A stretch of DNA of 33,378 nt. Source: Saprospiraceae bacterium (GTDB lineage Bacteria; Bacteroidota; Bacteroidia; Chitinophagales; Saprospiraceae). Below, piece by piece: positions 7,107 through 15,259 of this stretch; positions within the stretch are counted from its first letter, which is position 1; each line of letters opens with the position of its first letter. The translations under genes and the position numbers were made by a program. Under the pieces are notes generated by a model. The model had not been told where the DNA came from, did no database searches, and saw only the letters and a program-made list of their open reading frames with translations. The stretch spans positions 1 to 33,378 of the forward strand of contig JAHDHW010000037.1 of assembly GCA_020631105.1 (NCBI GenBank). The letters run 5' to 3'.

Positions 7107-8255
7107 TTAAGAAGTTAAATGTTCTGGAAGTCGGCTAACTTCTTCGCAGCAGAGTTGCTCCATAACTTGTTGCAATTGATTTTTTATGATGCCGATGGTG
7201 TGATTTCCCCCTTGTTTTCCGAGGGCAGCAACCCCATACATAAACGAACGCCCCATAAAAGTAAATTCAGCTCCACTTGCGATACAACTAGCTACATCGG
7301 GGCCAGAGCGCATCCCGCTATCCATCATAATCTTTATTTGACCTTTATACTTTTTGGCAATGGCTGTTAATGGTTTGATGCTGGATTGTCCTGCATCCAA
7401 TTGTCTTCCACCATGATTAGAAACGATGATTCCATCTAATCCGAGTTTAATAGCCTTCTCCGTATCTTCTTCGCTTGCCACCCCTTTGAGTACTAATTTA
7501 CCTTTCCACTTTTCGCGTATTTGACTAATTCGATCGTCATTAAGTCTACCCGAAAATGTCTTGTTCATGAAGAGTCCCAGATGTCTTAGACTCATACCTT
7601 TTGGAATATAAGGATCCATTGTTTTAAATCGAGGTTGTCCGGCAATCAGAGTGTTAATGGCCCAATGTGGACTACCAAGGATTTGTAATATATTGCGGAT
7701 CGTCATTCTGGGCGGGATAGATAAGCCGTTTTTTATTTCCTTTGGTCTATATGCAAAACTTGGAACATCGCAGAGTAGAACGAGTACATCATATCCGGCA
7801 TTGGACGCCCTTTGCAAAAGTTTGTCCCGAAGGCCATCTTCCGCAGGGTGATAAAGCTGAAACCAAGCATTACCCTCTGTAATTTCGGCAATGGTTTCAA
7901 TACTTGCAGTGGCAACTGTACTTAGGATATATGGAATATTATGCTGGTGTGCTGCGGCCGCTAAAATCTCCGAGGCTCCCGGCCACATTAATCCTTGCAG
8001 ACCAATGGGAGCAATACCAAAAGGCGCACTATATTTTTTACCAAATAACTCGGTTTCCATATTTACACTTTCGAATTTCCTCAGGTAATATGGTTTAAGT
8101 TGGACATCCCGTATTTCTTTCGTGTTTCTCTCCAGGTTTATATCCGCATTACATCCATGATCCAAATACTCAAAAGCAAAACGAGGAATTCGCTGACGTG
8201 CCCGAAGTCTTAAATCACTTACCGTAGGATACATTGGATTGAAAGGATACTGCAT
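7107..8255 (-). CDS. FMN-dependent alpha-hydroxy-acid dehydrogenase/oxidase (LldD/glycolate oxidase family)
   Basis: 382 aa, the usual length of the family. The catalytic histidine is in SNHGGRQLD (His281), with Arg284 next to it. Lys257 (VLKGV) and the phosphate-binding MDSGMRSGPD (311-320) and GAEFTFMGRSFMYG near the C-terminus match FMN binding. LSTVATASIE and WFQLYHPAEDGLRDKLLQRA are the expected N-terminal FMN and substrate loops. The enzyme oxidises an L-2-hydroxy acid such as lactate or glycolate to the keto acid, passing electrons to quinone or oxygen. The usual 'T.D.P..G.RE' segment reads CDVPSFAYRPKEI, so the exact substrate is uncertain. No lactate permease or lldR gene is adjacent. 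It probably acts in the cytoplasm or at the inner face of the membrane. Confidence 0.9.
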   Translation of the reverse strand: MQYPFNPMYPTVSDLRLRARQRIPRFAFEYLDHGCNADINLERNTKEIRDVQLKPYYLRKFESVNMETELFGKKYSAPFGIAPIGLQGLMWPGASEILAAAAHQHNIPYILSTVATASIETIAEITEGNAWFQLYHPAEDGLRDKLLQRASNAGYDVLVLLCDVPSFAYRPKEIKNGLSIPPRMTIRNILQILGSPHWAINTLIAGQPRFKTMDPYIPKGMSLRHLGLFMNKTFSGRLNDDRISQIREKWKGKLVLKGVASEEDTEKAIKLGLDGIIVSNHGGRQLDAGQSSIKPLTAIAKKYKGQIKIMMDSGMRSGPDVASCIASGAEFTFMGRSFMYGVAALGKQGGNHTIGIIKNQLQQVMEQLCCEEVSRLPEHLTS

Positions 8256-8352
8256 AAAATAATTTAACTTTCTCGGATGGAATGATGATAAAAGTAAGGA
8301 AGTTAATTAACTTAAGACTATGCTAAATCCAATATTATTAACCCGGTAAATT

Positions 8353-8895
8353 ATGGCAGGCGCTTTAGATGAAAGATATGTAGATGAGTTTAAAACCCTT
8401 AAGATTAATCAAAAGGGTAGTGGATTTCTGTATGTTCAACTGGAGGAATGGGTAAACCTGCTATATAAACTTGAGCGAAGAAATAATTTTGGCTGTTTGT
8501 TTTATGGATTTGCGGTCTTCACCAGCTTTATTTTATTTAAAATCCAATTGGCTTCCCTCTTATTTGCGCTAATATTTCTAGGTATGATTTACAAATTTCT
8601 TGAGATGAGAAGATTCAAGAATCTACAATATTGGGGCCTTTATCAGTTTGAGGTATACGATGACAGGATCGTTCGATATACAGATTCTAAATATGAAAAG
8701 TATCCTTTTGAAGATTTCACCGGAATAGCATTCAAAGGCTTCGGGCTAATCCTTACGAAAAAGAGAAAGGTGACGAATTTCCTTTTGTCTCCGAATAACT
8801 TAGAAGTGTTTGTGATTCCAAAAAGGATGCAGGGATATGAGCAGGTCGTGGAGTATATAGCATCAATAAACAAAGATCAATCAAGTCGTATTTGA
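8353..8895 (+). CDS. Membrane protein of unknown function (two TM segments)
   Basis: 180 aa. A cytoplasmic-looking start of about 48 residues is followed by two adjacent hydrophobic segments (about 49-60 and 64-80, CLFYGFAVFTSFILF and LASLLFALIFLGMIYKF). A C-terminal beta-rich part follows (LYQFEVYDDRIVRYTDSKYEKYPFEDFTGIAFKGFGLILT). The pattern resembles YcxB-like or PH-like membrane proteins, where two TM helices precede a small sheet domain, but I cannot confirm a family. The stop codon lies inside a 22-bp hairpin that probably ends transcription. It is divergent from the hydroxy-acid oxidase, with 97 nt between start codons. Confidence 0.65.
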   Translation: MAGALDERYVDEFKTLKINQKGSGFLYVQLEEWVNLLYKLERRNNFGCLFYGFAVFTSFILFKIQLASLLFALIFLGMIYKFLEMRRFKNLQYWGLYQFEVYDDRIVRYTDSKYEKYPFEDFTGIAFKGFGLILTKKRKVTNFLLSPNNLEVFVIPKRMQGYEQVVEYIASINKDQSSRI

Positions 8896-8913
8896 TTGAT
8901 CTTTGTTTATTGA
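8863..8913. terminator. Bidirectional hairpin overlapping the end of the 8353-8895 gene (22-bp perfect stem)
   Basis: The arms are 8863-8884 (starting tcaataaacaaagatc) and 8892-8913 (ending gatctttgtttattga). They are exact complements over 22 bp with a 7-nt loop. The left arm encodes the last residues (SINKDQ) of the upstream gene and the TGA stop at 8893-8895 is in the right arm. It separates two convergent genes only 29 nt apart. Confidence 0.75.
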
Positions 8914-8924
8914 ACGAAACGTTC

Positions 8925-9416
8925 TTACGAAACGCCCAGGATAAAAATAGTCCCCATGATTCTGTAAGCAGCCATCCCAGGAGGAATAGGCTCCTGACTG
9001 GTGTATTTCGTTCGAATTAATCGATAAACGCCGTTGTATTCAACACCATTAGCGACATAGGTTCCTTGTTTGCCTCCAATAGAATCATTCACACTAAAGA
9101 TTAACATAAAACCAGCACGACCGTATTCAGGACGCTCCAGAAAAGCCGCAGCTTGAATCGCATCGTCCATTCCCAGCGGTTTGATCGGATCCGCAAACAC
9201 CATTTGTGTTCGTCCTTCGACCATATCATAACTCTTAGGAATCATTTTGTCTTTTGTCTTATCATTCGCTCCCTTTGGCTGGATTTTGCTATCCCTTCCA
9301 GAGTCCGTACCATCTGTAACAAGGATGGTTAAACGATCCTGTTCAGCAGGTTTGAATTCAACTTGAGCAATGAGTGTAATCGGGAGAAATGCGAAAAGTA
9401 GGATTAAGTTTCTCAT
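8925..9416 (-). CDS. Small secreted protein, unknown function
   Basis: 163 aa from the ATG at 9416, chosen because it begins a signal peptide (MRNLILLFAFLPITLIAQ). An in-frame ATG at 9479 would add 21 residues that break this pattern. The mature part has VEFKPAEQDRLTILVTDGTDSGRDSKI, a middle acidic/basic linker, and RPEYGRAGFMLIFSVNDSIGG..GTYVANGVEYNGVYRLIRTKY. The C-terminus GMAAYRIMGTIFILG is hydrophobic. I recognise no family. It is likely periplasmic. It lies downstream of the sulfite dehydrogenase pair on the same strand, with a 220-nt gap, so co-transcription is possible but not obvious. Confidence 0.6.
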   Translation of the reverse strand: MRNLILLFAFLPITLIAQVEFKPAEQDRLTILVTDGTDSGRDSKIQPKGANDKTKDKMIPKSYDMVEGRTQMVFADPIKPLGMDDAIQAAAFLERPEYGRAGFMLIFSVNDSIGGKQGTYVANGVEYNGVYRLIRTKYTSQEPIPPGMAAYRIMGTIFILGVS

Positions 9417-9636
9417 AATAATCGGTTGAGTTTGTAGGAAGTTAAGTGTTCCAAAAAATAGAAATAAAATTTTAGACATAAAAGGATTTATTCTAATATT
9501 AGTTTGAATCCTTCTAATAAAATACCAGCTAACTCGGCTTATTCAATTACTTTTTAAAGGCTGTTTTATAACATGGAGCACTTATAATTAACGTTAGGAG
9601 AGCTGCTTTATTATAAAAATAATGCCCTCTCAAGGC

Positions 9637-10164
9637 TTATTCAAGGTCTAATATATACCATTCAATTTCCTGAAGATCAAGCGAAGCACGCCTTCCCTGA
9701 GCTTCAGGAGCATAATATTCAGCTAGATAGTCCAAAATACGTGCCCGCTTTGGTCCCAGGTCCCAAAGTCCCTGAGTTTCTTGCATCCAGGTCAACATTT
9801 GATCCCATCCTTCACGGGTAGCCCTGTTTTGGGTAACCAATGCTGCACTATGACAAACCGTACAATTTGCACGGACATCCTCAAATCCCGGCGCAAATTT
9901 TAGCCCTGTAGCTAAGTGCACACCATTTTCGACTTTATCGAAATCCTCTTCATTGGGCTGCACTCCTGAATTAGAGACTGTTTTAACCACAGGCTTAGGA
10001 CTTAACCACTGCTGAATATCTGATTTTAAAGGGATATAGAGTAAAATACCTACCACTAATATCAATAGTAGCTTAATAGCACTCATCAGGACCCTAAAAG
10101 AATCCCGAAGCGCTTTATCATAAGCTTCTTTTTGCTGTTCGTCCATGTGCTGATGATTAGGCAT
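9637..10164 (-). CDS. sorB: Membrane-anchored monohaem cytochrome c, SorB-like subunit
   Basis: 175 aa. A single TM segment (about 27-46, SAIKLLLILVVGILLYIPL) anchors the protein, with the rest expected in the periplasm. The haem-binding motif CTVCH is at 101-105, in NCTVCHSAALVTQNRATREGWDQM, a context typical of SorB-like and other small class I cytochromes c. Met123 or Met127 may be the distal ligand. It begins 11 nt after the SorA-like gene, so the two are surely co-transcribed, and it should accept electrons from the molybdenum enzyme. SorB of Starkeya is a periplasmic subunit; here the N-terminal anchor would tether it to the inner membrane. The symbol is by analogy. Confidence 0.8.
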   Translation of the reverse strand: MPNHQHMDEQQKEAYDKALRDSFRVLMSAIKLLLILVVGILLYIPLKSDIQQWLSPKPVVKTVSNSGVQPNEEDFDKVENGVHLATGLKFAPGFEDVRANCTVCHSAALVTQNRATREGWDQMLTWMQETQGLWDLGPKRARILDYLAEYYAPEAQGRRASLDLQEIEWYILDLE

Positions 10165-10175
10165 CTTAATCGGTC

Positions 10176-11423
10176 TTATGCTACTTTGATGGCGATACGA
10201 TGACAGGCATTATTGAGATATCCTTTAGGGTTCCATCCAGGAAGCAACATAGGTTGAGCCTGACCATTTGAATCAATCGCTTTAGCCCAAACTTCGTAAT
10301 ATCCCTTTTGAGGAAAACTAACGCTGGCATTAAATTGTTGCCATGCCAGGCGATTAGCCGGTGGCTTAAGCTGACAAGCTTGCCAGGTTGCCCCGAAATC
10401 AATGGAGTATTCCACTTTTGCTACTTCTAAATCTCCTGCCCAGGCATGCCCGTTGATTGGCAACTGTTTGCCTGCTTTTATTTGCGCACCTGATTTAGGG
10501 TAAGTTATTAAAGATTTGACAGGCATACTTTCAATGATACACATATCCTTGTCTTCAACTTTCGAACCCGGTGCAACTGGTTTGCAGGGGACACGGTAGG
10601 ATTGACCAACCATTTTTGCCCCATCATGTACTTTATTCCTTATGCTTATCCGTTCCAGCCATTTGCCAGAGCAGGAAGCTGGCCAGCCACCAAATACAAG
10701 CCGGACAGGATAACCATTGAGTAAGGGTAAATCTTCTCCATTCATCGCCCAGGCGATCAGGCTTTCTTCCTCCAGCGCTTTTGACATGGGGACACCTCTT
10801 GAAATTGGATTTTTATCAGGATCACCACTTAGGTGCATATCTTTTCCATAGTAACCAATATAGACCGCATTAGACTTTAGACCAATTGCATTTAGGACGT
10901 CTTTCAACCGAACCCCCGTCCAGGCGGCACAGCCGACTGCTCCTAATCCCCATTGATTACCTTTAGCTGGTGGATTGAACTCTTTACGTCCATTCCCGCC
11001 ACATTCTAGGGTAAGTTGGTACGTATAGTGCTTAAATTGTGCTTTCAATTCGGCAAGGGTAAAGCTTTTTTCTGTTCGCAGAGCTTCGCCATCAAAACGT
11101 ATTGTCCAGGTATCCGCATTGATTTCATCACGTCTGGGCGGTAGGCCGTTATTCCGCACAAAAAACAAATCCTTCGGTGTAAGCACATCATTTAACAAAT
11201 GAGGAGGCGTTTCTGCATTGACTGGCCTTTCGTTAAGGACGATCATTTCCGGACGCTTCCCAGGTAAGGAATCAAAAGATGCTCCATTCGACAATGCAAC
11301 CGGAGTCAATCCTTTAGGCATAAAGTGTCCAAACACAATTGGAGCGCCGAGTGCAAATCCCATGGTTGTTAAGGTGGTTTGCCTTAAGAAATGTCTTCTA
11401 GATAATGGTATCTTATTTTGCAT
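10176..11423 (-). CDS. sorA: Tat-exported molybdopterin sulfite dehydrogenase, SorA-like
   Basis: 415 aa. A twin-arginine signal opens the protein (LSRRHFLRQ, residues 8-15), followed by a hydrophobic stretch. The oxidoreductase molybdopterin domain covers about 75-270, with the Mo-ligating Cys141 in LTLECGGNGR and GVRLKDVL, GYPVRLVFGGWPASCSGKWLERI as further family motifs. Residues about 300-412 are the dimerisation Ig-like domain (PKSGAQIKAGKQLPINGHAWAG, VEYSIDFGATW, YEVWAKAIDSNG). The layout is that of sulfite oxidase/SorA, oxidising sulfite to sulfate in the periplasm and passing electrons to cytochrome c. The cytochrome gene follows directly. Other SUOX-fold enzymes cannot be ruled out, but the cytochrome partner favours sulfite. 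Confidence 0.85.
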   Translation of the reverse strand: MQNKIPLSRRHFLRQTTLTTMGFALGAPIVFGHFMPKGLTPVALSNGASFDSLPGKRPEMIVLNERPVNAETPPHLLNDVLTPKDLFFVRNNGLPPRRDEINADTWTIRFDGEALRTEKSFTLAELKAQFKHYTYQLTLECGGNGRKEFNPPAKGNQWGLGAVGCAAWTGVRLKDVLNAIGLKSNAVYIGYYGKDMHLSGDPDKNPISRGVPMSKALEEESLIAWAMNGEDLPLLNGYPVRLVFGGWPASCSGKWLERISIRNKVHDGAKMVGQSYRVPCKPVAPGSKVEDKDMCIIESMPVKSLITYPKSGAQIKAGKQLPINGHAWAGDLEVAKVEYSIDFGATWQACQLKPPANRLAWQQFNASVSFPQKGYYEVWAKAIDSNGQAQPMLLPGWNPKGYLNNACHRIAIKVA

Positions 11424-11516
11424 GCTTTCTTTTAGACTTGTGCTTTTAAGAATGTGTGGGTAATTTACGGTATTTTTAGGAAAGCAAACACTTTCAAAGC
11501 GCCTTCGTATCTAGAC

Positions 11517-14500
11517 ATGAATCATTATATTTCCATGAATCGATTATCAATTTATACTGTCTTTTTCTTTGTTGTGGTACTTTTTGCCGGAGCTTGCCGG
11601 GAGACAACAATAGATTTGCAGGAAGAAGAACATCCTTTTGACAAAGAATATCCTAATGACCTCTTTACCTTCCAAAGAAGTTATCCTTATCAAAAATTTG
11701 ATATCAAAGCTTATGAAAAAGGTTTGGAAGAAGCTCAAACTTCCAGAACAGCGCGAAGTAATATCAATCCAGGCGTAAATTTAGCATGGACACAACAAGG
11801 GCCGGGGAACTTTGGTGGGAGAGTAAACAGTGTGGCGGTTCACCCAAGCGATGAAGACATAATGTATCTCGGTTTTGCCACAGGTGGTGTTTTTAAAACC
11901 ATAAACGGAGGTTTAAGCTGGGACCCGATTTTTGACGAACAGCCATTTCTGGCTATTGGTGATATTGCCCTTGATCCGGTCAACCCGGATATTATTTATG
12001 TTGGTACAGGAGATCCTAATATTTCAGGTTATCCTGCTATCGGGGATGGTCTATATCGTTCTGCTGATGGAGGTACGACCTGGGACTTTCTGGGTTTGCA
12101 AGATCAGCGAATAATTTCAAAAATTATCATAGATCCGAATGACACAGACATTGTTTATGTCTCTTGTATGGGCTTACCCTTTGAACGTAATAATGACAGA
12201 GGCTTATACAAAACCGTTGACGGTGGAGTAAATTGGCAGCAGGTCTTATTTGTCAGTAATCAGAGCGGGATTATTGATATGGTGATGGATCCCACGGATT
12301 CGGATATACTTTATGCTTCTTCCTGGGATCGTGTAAGAAATAATGAAGAGTCTACTGTAGCTGGACCGAACGGTAAAATACATAAGACAACGGATGGTGG
12401 AGCAACCTGGACAGCATTGAGTAGTGGTTTGCCGAGTGGAACGGTAGGACGAATTGGACTGGACATCAGCAAAAATAACCCTGATGTACTCGTTAGTGTT
12501 TTTATTAGTTCCAGCAGTAATCTTCTAGGTGTATACAAAACAGAAGATGGTGGAGCGTCCTGGTTTGAAATACCTACAGAAACCAGTAATGGCCTTAACT
12601 CCAATGTGATGGGCGGCTTTGGATGGTACTTTGGCCAAATCAGATTACACCCTAATAATGATGACTGGATTTATATGTTGGGAGTGCAAGCATGGTTTAC
12701 TTCAAATAATGGTACCGTTTGGTCTATCACCACGGGAACTGGTGTAAATGCTCCTCACGTAGATTATCATGACCTCGTATTTAACTTCGAAAATGATATC
12801 ATCATCGGGAATGATGGTGGAGCTTACAAACGGGAGAGCAATGGCAGTAGTTATGTGGACATTGAAAACTTACCAACCACCCAAATCTATCGGGTAGCCT
12901 ATGATCCGCACCGGCCGAATAATTTCTATGGTGGCACACAAGATAATGGAACCTTAGTTGGAAATGCTTCGGCAATAAATAATTGGATTCGATTAATCGG
13001 TGGTGATGGATTTCAAATGCAGTTTAATCCATCGGATTCCAATATAGTTTTTACAGAATTGCAAAGAGGGAATATTTTTAGAAGCCCTAATGGATTAACC
13101 GGATTTGTAAATGCAACAACCGGAATTTTTCCCTCTGATCGAAGGCACTGGGATATGCAATATTTTATTAGTCCTCATGCAGACAACCGATTATACACTG
13201 GAACCTACCGGGTCTTCAAAACGGAAACCACTGGGGCACCCTCCTGGAATGCAATCAGTGATGATTTAACGGATGGATCAATATATGGTGATGCCTTCCA
13301 TACCATTACAACGCTGGATGAATCCAAGCAATCCGAAGGCTTGATTTATGTTGGAACGACTGATGCGAACGTATGGCGAACAGAAGATGGAGGGACAACA
13401 TGGGATTCTATACATATGTCGTTACCAGAGCGATACATCACTTCTGTAAAAGCAGATCCTGATGCTGTGGACAGGGTGTATGTTTGTGTAAGCGGTTACC
13501 GTTATAATGAATATATACCTCGGGTTTATAGATCCAATGACCGAGGGGAGAGCTGGGAAAGTATAGCTGGTAATCTTCCGGATTTAGCAGTGAATGATAT
13601 TATCATAGTTCCGGGGCAGGATGGACAGGTTTTATTTGTTGCAACAGATGGAGGTGTTTATGTTACGACAAACGCTGGAGTCAATTGGGAACGTTTAGGG
13701 AATAATATGCCTATAGTAACGACCTATGATCTTGCAATTAATGAGGCGCAGAATTTATTAGTTGCAGGTACTTTTGGAAGAAGTATTTATTCTTATCCGA
13801 TTGATTCTGTACTCAATAATATTAATCCTGAGTTTTCAATTAGCGGACAGATTAGAACTATAAATGGGGTAGGGATAGATTCGGTTTTAATGGATTTTGG
13901 TAATGCTACTTACCCTATAACACAAGTAGATGCTTCCGGGAATTATCAATTAAATAATCTGACTGGTGATGCGACTTGTGAGATCAGCCCCGCTAAGGAT
14001 ATTAATATTCGAAACGGTATCAGCACCCTTGATATGGTCCTTATGCAAAAGCATATTCTTAACCTGGACACCTTGGACAGTCCTTATAAAATTCTTGCTG
14101 GTGATGTGACCAATGACGGGAATATGAGCACCTTCGATATTGTAATTGCACGCCGGGTTTTGCTAGAATATCAGGATACTTTTTTGAATACCCCTTCCTG
14201 GAATTTTGTACATGCAGATTATAACTTCGTTGATCCGGTTCACCCTTATGATGAAGATTATTCGCTGAGCGTCACCTGCGCTGATCTCCAAACCGGAGCC
14301 AGTGGTGATTTTATCGGCTTCAAAATGGGGGACGTTAATGCGAGTGCTGATCCTGGAATGTTAAACGCTCCTACGGAGGATCGGGATTACACTCCGTTGG
14401 AATTAGATGTCCAAAATATCCTGCTTATGCCTGGAGAAGTTTATGAAATACCGATTAAGGTCACCAAGGATTTAGAGATTAACGGCTTTCAGTTTGGTCT

Positions 14501-15050
14501 GAGCTTTAAGCAATGTGATTTTTTAGGGATTCGAACAAACGATGCTTTGAGTATTGACGAATCAAATTATAATTATAAAGCATCGAGCAAAGATTTATTG
14601 ATGAGTTGGTCTTCAGCCATCAGTGCAAGAATATACGAGCAAGAAAATTTTATCTATTTGAAAATCAAACCTTTAGCTATAGTAAACTTAAGTGAAGCTG
14701 TGCAAATCAATTCTGATGTTTTGGCTTCTGAAATCTATGAAAATAATACCTTATTTACTCCGGAGTTTAACTTTCTTTTGCCGAAAACGGAGACTTCTTC
14801 AGGATTAAAAGCCTTACCTAATCCAGCTACAGAAAGTACAACTTTGTTTTTGGAATCTACAGTCGCAGATGATGCAGAGTTGCTTATCTACGGTATAAAT
14901 GGAGAAATTGTTTTAAAAGAAGAGATTCAATTAACTGCTGGGAGTAATATGTTTGTAATTGATAGACAGAAACTTCCGATGACTGGACTTTATTTCTGTA
15001 CCATAAAAACCAAAGCAAACCTATATCAAACAAAGTTGATTTTCGAATGA
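11517..15050 (+). CDS. Large secreted sortilin/BNR-repeat protein with dockerin-like segment and T9SS sorting domain
   Basis: 1177 aa from ATG 11517; an earlier in-frame start at 11454 would put charged residues before the signal. ATG 11535 is also possible. The leader FFFVVVLFAGAC looks like a lipobox (Cys27). At least eight VPS10/BNR-type motifs follow (TINGGLSW, SADGGTTW, TVDGGVNW, TTDGGATW, TEDGGASW, TEDGGTTW, SNDRGESW, TTNAGVNW), implying beta-propellers over about residues 60-760. Residues about 820-940 hold dockerin-like repeats (NGISTLDMVLMQKHIL, DVTNDGNMSTFDIVIARRVL). A beta-sandwich follows, then a T9SS type A domain from about 1097 (LKALPNPATESTTLF). The molecule is extracellular or surface-attached. 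BNR repeats alone do not show sialidase activity, so function is unknown. Confidence 0.85.
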   Translation: MNHYISMNRLSIYTVFFFVVVLFAGACRETTIDLQEEEHPFDKEYPNDLFTFQRSYPYQKFDIKAYEKGLEEAQTSRTARSNINPGVNLAWTQQGPGNFGGRVNSVAVHPSDEDIMYLGFATGGVFKTINGGLSWDPIFDEQPFLAIGDIALDPVNPDIIYVGTGDPNISGYPAIGDGLYRSADGGTTWDFLGLQDQRIISKIIIDPNDTDIVYVSCMGLPFERNNDRGLYKTVDGGVNWQQVLFVSNQSGIIDMVMDPTDSDILYASSWDRVRNNEESTVAGPNGKIHKTTDGGATWTALSSGLPSGTVGRIGLDISKNNPDVLVSVFISSSSNLLGVYKTEDGGASWFEIPTETSNGLNSNVMGGFGWYFGQIRLHPNNDDWIYMLGVQAWFTSNNGTVWSITTGTGVNAPHVDYHDLVFNFENDIIIGNDGGAYKRESNGSSYVDIENLPTTQIYRVAYDPHRPNNFYGGTQDNGTLVGNASAINNWIRLIGGDGFQMQFNPSDSNIVFTELQRGNIFRSPNGLTGFVNATTGIFPSDRRHWDMQYFISPHADNRLYTGTYRVFKTETTGAPSWNAISDDLTDGSIYGDAFHTITTLDESKQSEGLIYVGTTDANVWRTEDGGTTWDSIHMSLPERYITSVKADPDAVDRVYVCVSGYRYNEYIPRVYRSNDRGESWESIAGNLPDLAVNDIIIVPGQDGQVLFVATDGGVYVTTNAGVNWERLGNNMPIVTTYDLAINEAQNLLVAGTFGRSIYSYPIDSVLNNINPEFSISGQIRTINGVGIDSVLMDFGNATYPITQVDASGNYQLNNLTGDATCEISPAKDINIRNGISTLDMVLMQKHILNLDTLDSPYKILAGDVTNDGNMSTFDIVIARRVLLEYQDTFLNTPSWNFVHADYNFVDPVHPYDEDYSLSVTCADLQTGASGDFIGFKMGDVNASADPGMLNAPTEDRDYTPLELDVQNILLMPGEVYEIPIKVTKDLEINGFQFGLSFKQCDFLGIRTNDALSIDESNYNYKASSKDLLMSWSSAISARIYEQENFIYLKIKPLAIVNLSEAVQINSDVLASEIYENNTLFTPEFNFLLPKTETSSGLKALPNPATESTTLFLESTVADDAELLIYGINGEIVLKEEIQLTAGSNMFVIDRQKLPMTGLYFCTIKTKANLYQTKLIFE

Positions 15051-15173
15051 GTTGTATTCCGTTACAATAATGATTAAATTTGTTGTACTAATCACTACTA
15101 GTTCCATATCACATTTCACCTTTTGTCTACCTAGTATTTTAAGTGGCTAACTTAGAATTGGGTACTTGTATTT

Positions 15174-15181
15174 TAGGTTTG
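15174..15181 (+). promoter_or_regulatory. Candidate -7 element for the lysyl oxidase gene
   Basis: TAGGTTTG is an exact TAnnTTTG match, 78 nt before the ATG at 15260. No TTTG lies at a normal -33 distance. A 209-nt gap separates this gene from the BNR gene upstream, so an own promoter is plausible. Confidence 0.3.
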
Positions 15182-15259
15182 TAGCCTGAAATAAATTTAG
15201 CACATGCTTATGCATTTTAGCCAAAAAGAATCTTACTAACGAAAAACAAAACTATAGAC

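Noticed and set aside
9417-9479. Start of the small secreted protein at 9479
   Set aside because: The ATG at 9416 begins a clean signal peptide, while the longer form would carry two hydrophobic blocks.
9595-9636. Terminator behind the cytochrome c gene (gagag...ctctc)
   Set aside because: The stem is short and interrupted by several mismatches; not convincing.
11454-11516. N-terminal extension of the BNR protein from ATG 11454
   Set aside because: It would put 21 non-signal residues before the leader; the signal fits the start at 11517 or 11535.
11517-15050. Sialidase or glycosyl hydrolase
   Set aside because: BNR/sortilin repeats occur in many non-enzymes, and the sialidase FRIP motif and catalytic residues are not seen.
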